Program-made: the position numbers and the translations under genes
The notes under the pieces: generated by a model
What the model saw: only the letters and a program-made list of their open reading frames with translations
Databases searched by the model: none
Told to the model about the DNA's origin: nothing
In this document: piece by piece, positions 15,837 through 16,595 of the stretch
Position numbering within the stretch: position 1 is the first letter of the stretch
Layout of the letters: each line of letters starts with the position of its first letter
From: an uncultured Bacteroidota bacterium
Lineage (GTDB): Bacteria; Bacteroidota; Bacteroidia; Chitinophagales; Saprospiraceae
NCBI GenBank assembly: GCA_937926185.1
Contig: CALEYM010000268.1
Location: 1 to 16,595, forward strand
DNA length: 16,595 nt
Direction of reading: 5' to 3'

Positions 15837-16478
15837 ATGGATTTAATGCAAATACTACAAAGCCAGCTCTCCGACGACATGCTTGGGCAACTCAGCGAAC
15901 AAATCGGCGCTGACAAACAACAAACCGCCGTCGCGGCAAACGGTATTTTTGCCACATTGTTGGGCGGGTTGGCCAATAACGCCTCCGATCAATCCGGCCT
16001 TTCCTCCCTGGCCTCCGCACTCGACCGCGACCATGACGGCAGTATATTGGACGACCTGATGGGTATGGTAGGTGGCATGATGCAGGGTGGCGGCGAAGCG
16101 CCCGCTGTTAAAACGCTGAACGGCGCCGGAATTTTGGGCCATATTCTGGGCGACCGCCAGGAGGTAGCCGCTCAACAGATCAGCCAATCGTCGGGTTTGA
16201 ATATGGGGCAGATCATGAAACTGATGCCGATCCTGGCGCCCATCGTCATGGGCGTATTAGGCCGGGCAAAAAATTCGGGCGGCCTCGACCTGGGCGGGCT
16301 GGCCAATATCCTGATGGGTTCGGCGCAAAACGCGCAATCGGGCGGCTTCGGCGATCTGATCGGCTCCGTTTTGGGCGGTGTGTTGGGCGGTGCGCAGCAA
16401 CAACAACAGCCGCAACAACAACAGGGCGGTGGTTTGTTCGGGCAGATACTGGGCGGGCTTTTTGGCGGTAAACGCTGA
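15837..16478 (+). CDS. DUF937-family protein with Gln/Gly-rich tail
   Basis: 213 residues. The first two thirds match the DUF937 pattern: MDLMQILQSQLSDDMLGQLSEQIG (1-24), a helical region with GIFATLLGGLANNAS (about 37-51), then ALDRDHDGSILDDLMGMVGG, GILGHILGD and LMPILAPIVMGVLGRAKN. Families of this type are small, alanine/glycine-rich bacterial proteins of unknown biochemical function. The tail is low-complexity: glycine-rich segments around a QQQQQPQQQQ tract (187-196, bases 16395-16424), closing with GGLFGQILGGLFGGKR. There is no signal peptide, although the hydrophobic Gly/Leu repeats could mislead membrane predictors. The start has no alternative that keeps the conserved N-terminus. It is the last gene before a heptad-repeat tract and shows no operon partner in the window. 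Confidence 0.85.
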   Translation: MDLMQILQSQLSDDMLGQLSEQIGADKQQTAVAANGIFATLLGGLANNASDQSGLSSLASALDRDHDGSILDDLMGMVGGMMQGGGEAPAVKTLNGAGILGHILGDRQEVAAQQISQSSGLNMGQIMKLMPILAPIVMGVLGRAKNSGGLDLGGLANILMGSAQNAQSGGFGDLIGSVLGGVLGGAQQQQQPQQQQGGGLFGQILGGLFGGKR

Positions 16479-16538
16479 TTTACAAGCAGTTGAGTTTTTG
16501 TTTTGCCCGGCGCGTGGCAACGAAGGCGCCTCATAAGT

Positions 16539-16580
16539 CATTGTACATTGAAAATTGGGCATTGTTCATTGAACATTAAA
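16539..16580. repeat. CATTGnn heptad repeat tract
   Basis: Six consecutive 7-base units can be read: CATTGTA, CATTGAA, AATTGGG, CATTGTT, CATTGAA, CATTAAA. Four contain an exact CATTG (starting at 16539, 16546, 16560 and 16567), all in phase with a 7-base period. The tract lies about 60 bases downstream of the DUF937 stop codon in noncoding DNA. From general familiarity, short CATTG-type tracts are common between genes in this phylum, but that was not checked. Confidence 0.65.
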
Positions 16581-16595
16581 TATTTAAAAAATTAA

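Noticed and set aside
16395..16424. CAA/CAG run as a microsatellite or phase-variable repeat
   Set aside because: It is in frame, interrupted by a proline codon and made of mixed codons, so it is better read as a coding Gln-rich tract than as a slippage tract.

Overview
The window looks like a chromosomal piece of a Bacteroidota genome, probably a fairly GC-rich member of the Saprospirales/Chitinophagales type (an inference). Four things point there: a secreted metalloprotease with a C-terminal type IX secretion (Por) sorting domain, a TonB-dependent receptor with an N-terminal carboxypeptidase-regulatory-like domain, a TAnnTTTG promoter box in front of recG, and almost no Shine-Dalgarno sequences. 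There are no rRNA or tRNA genes, CRISPR arrays, insertion sequences or phage genes. Ten protein-coding genes fill most of the 16.6 kb.

Left part (1-1371): a minus-strand LysE/RhtB-family exporter is followed downstream by a CGGG/CCCG heptad-spaced inverted repeat. On its other side lies about 410 bases without an intact gene, holding a possible remnant of a short-chain dehydrogenase C-terminus and a strong inverted repeat.

Polysaccharide module (1372-6510): this is the most interesting part. A very large membrane protein starts as a BcsA-like processive family 2 glycosyltransferase. It continues past its last membrane helix into two glycosidase-like barrels, one GH26-like and one GH2/clan GH-A-like, both of which appear to have lost their catalytic glutamates. 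Three bases downstream is a separate probable lipoprotein that is recognisably homologous to the second barrel, but it keeps both catalytic glutamates and adds an Ig-like domain. The likely reading is a synthase with tethered, non-cleaving glycan-binding barrels working with a catalytically competent paralogue on the same exported polymer. The glycan itself cannot be read from sequence.

Middle (6669-11841): recG (DNA repair helicase, GTG start, good promoter box), then ribE (riboflavin synthase) followed after only 12 bases by a TonB-dependent receptor.

Right part (11846-16595): a pappalysin-like (M43) metalloprotease with a T9SS sorting domain converges on the receptor gene. A secreted protein of unknown function diverges from the protease and converges with an HD-domain hydrolase. 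A DUF937 protein with a glutamine/glycine-rich tail follows. The window ends in a second heptad-repeat tract (CATTGnn) next to the last gene.
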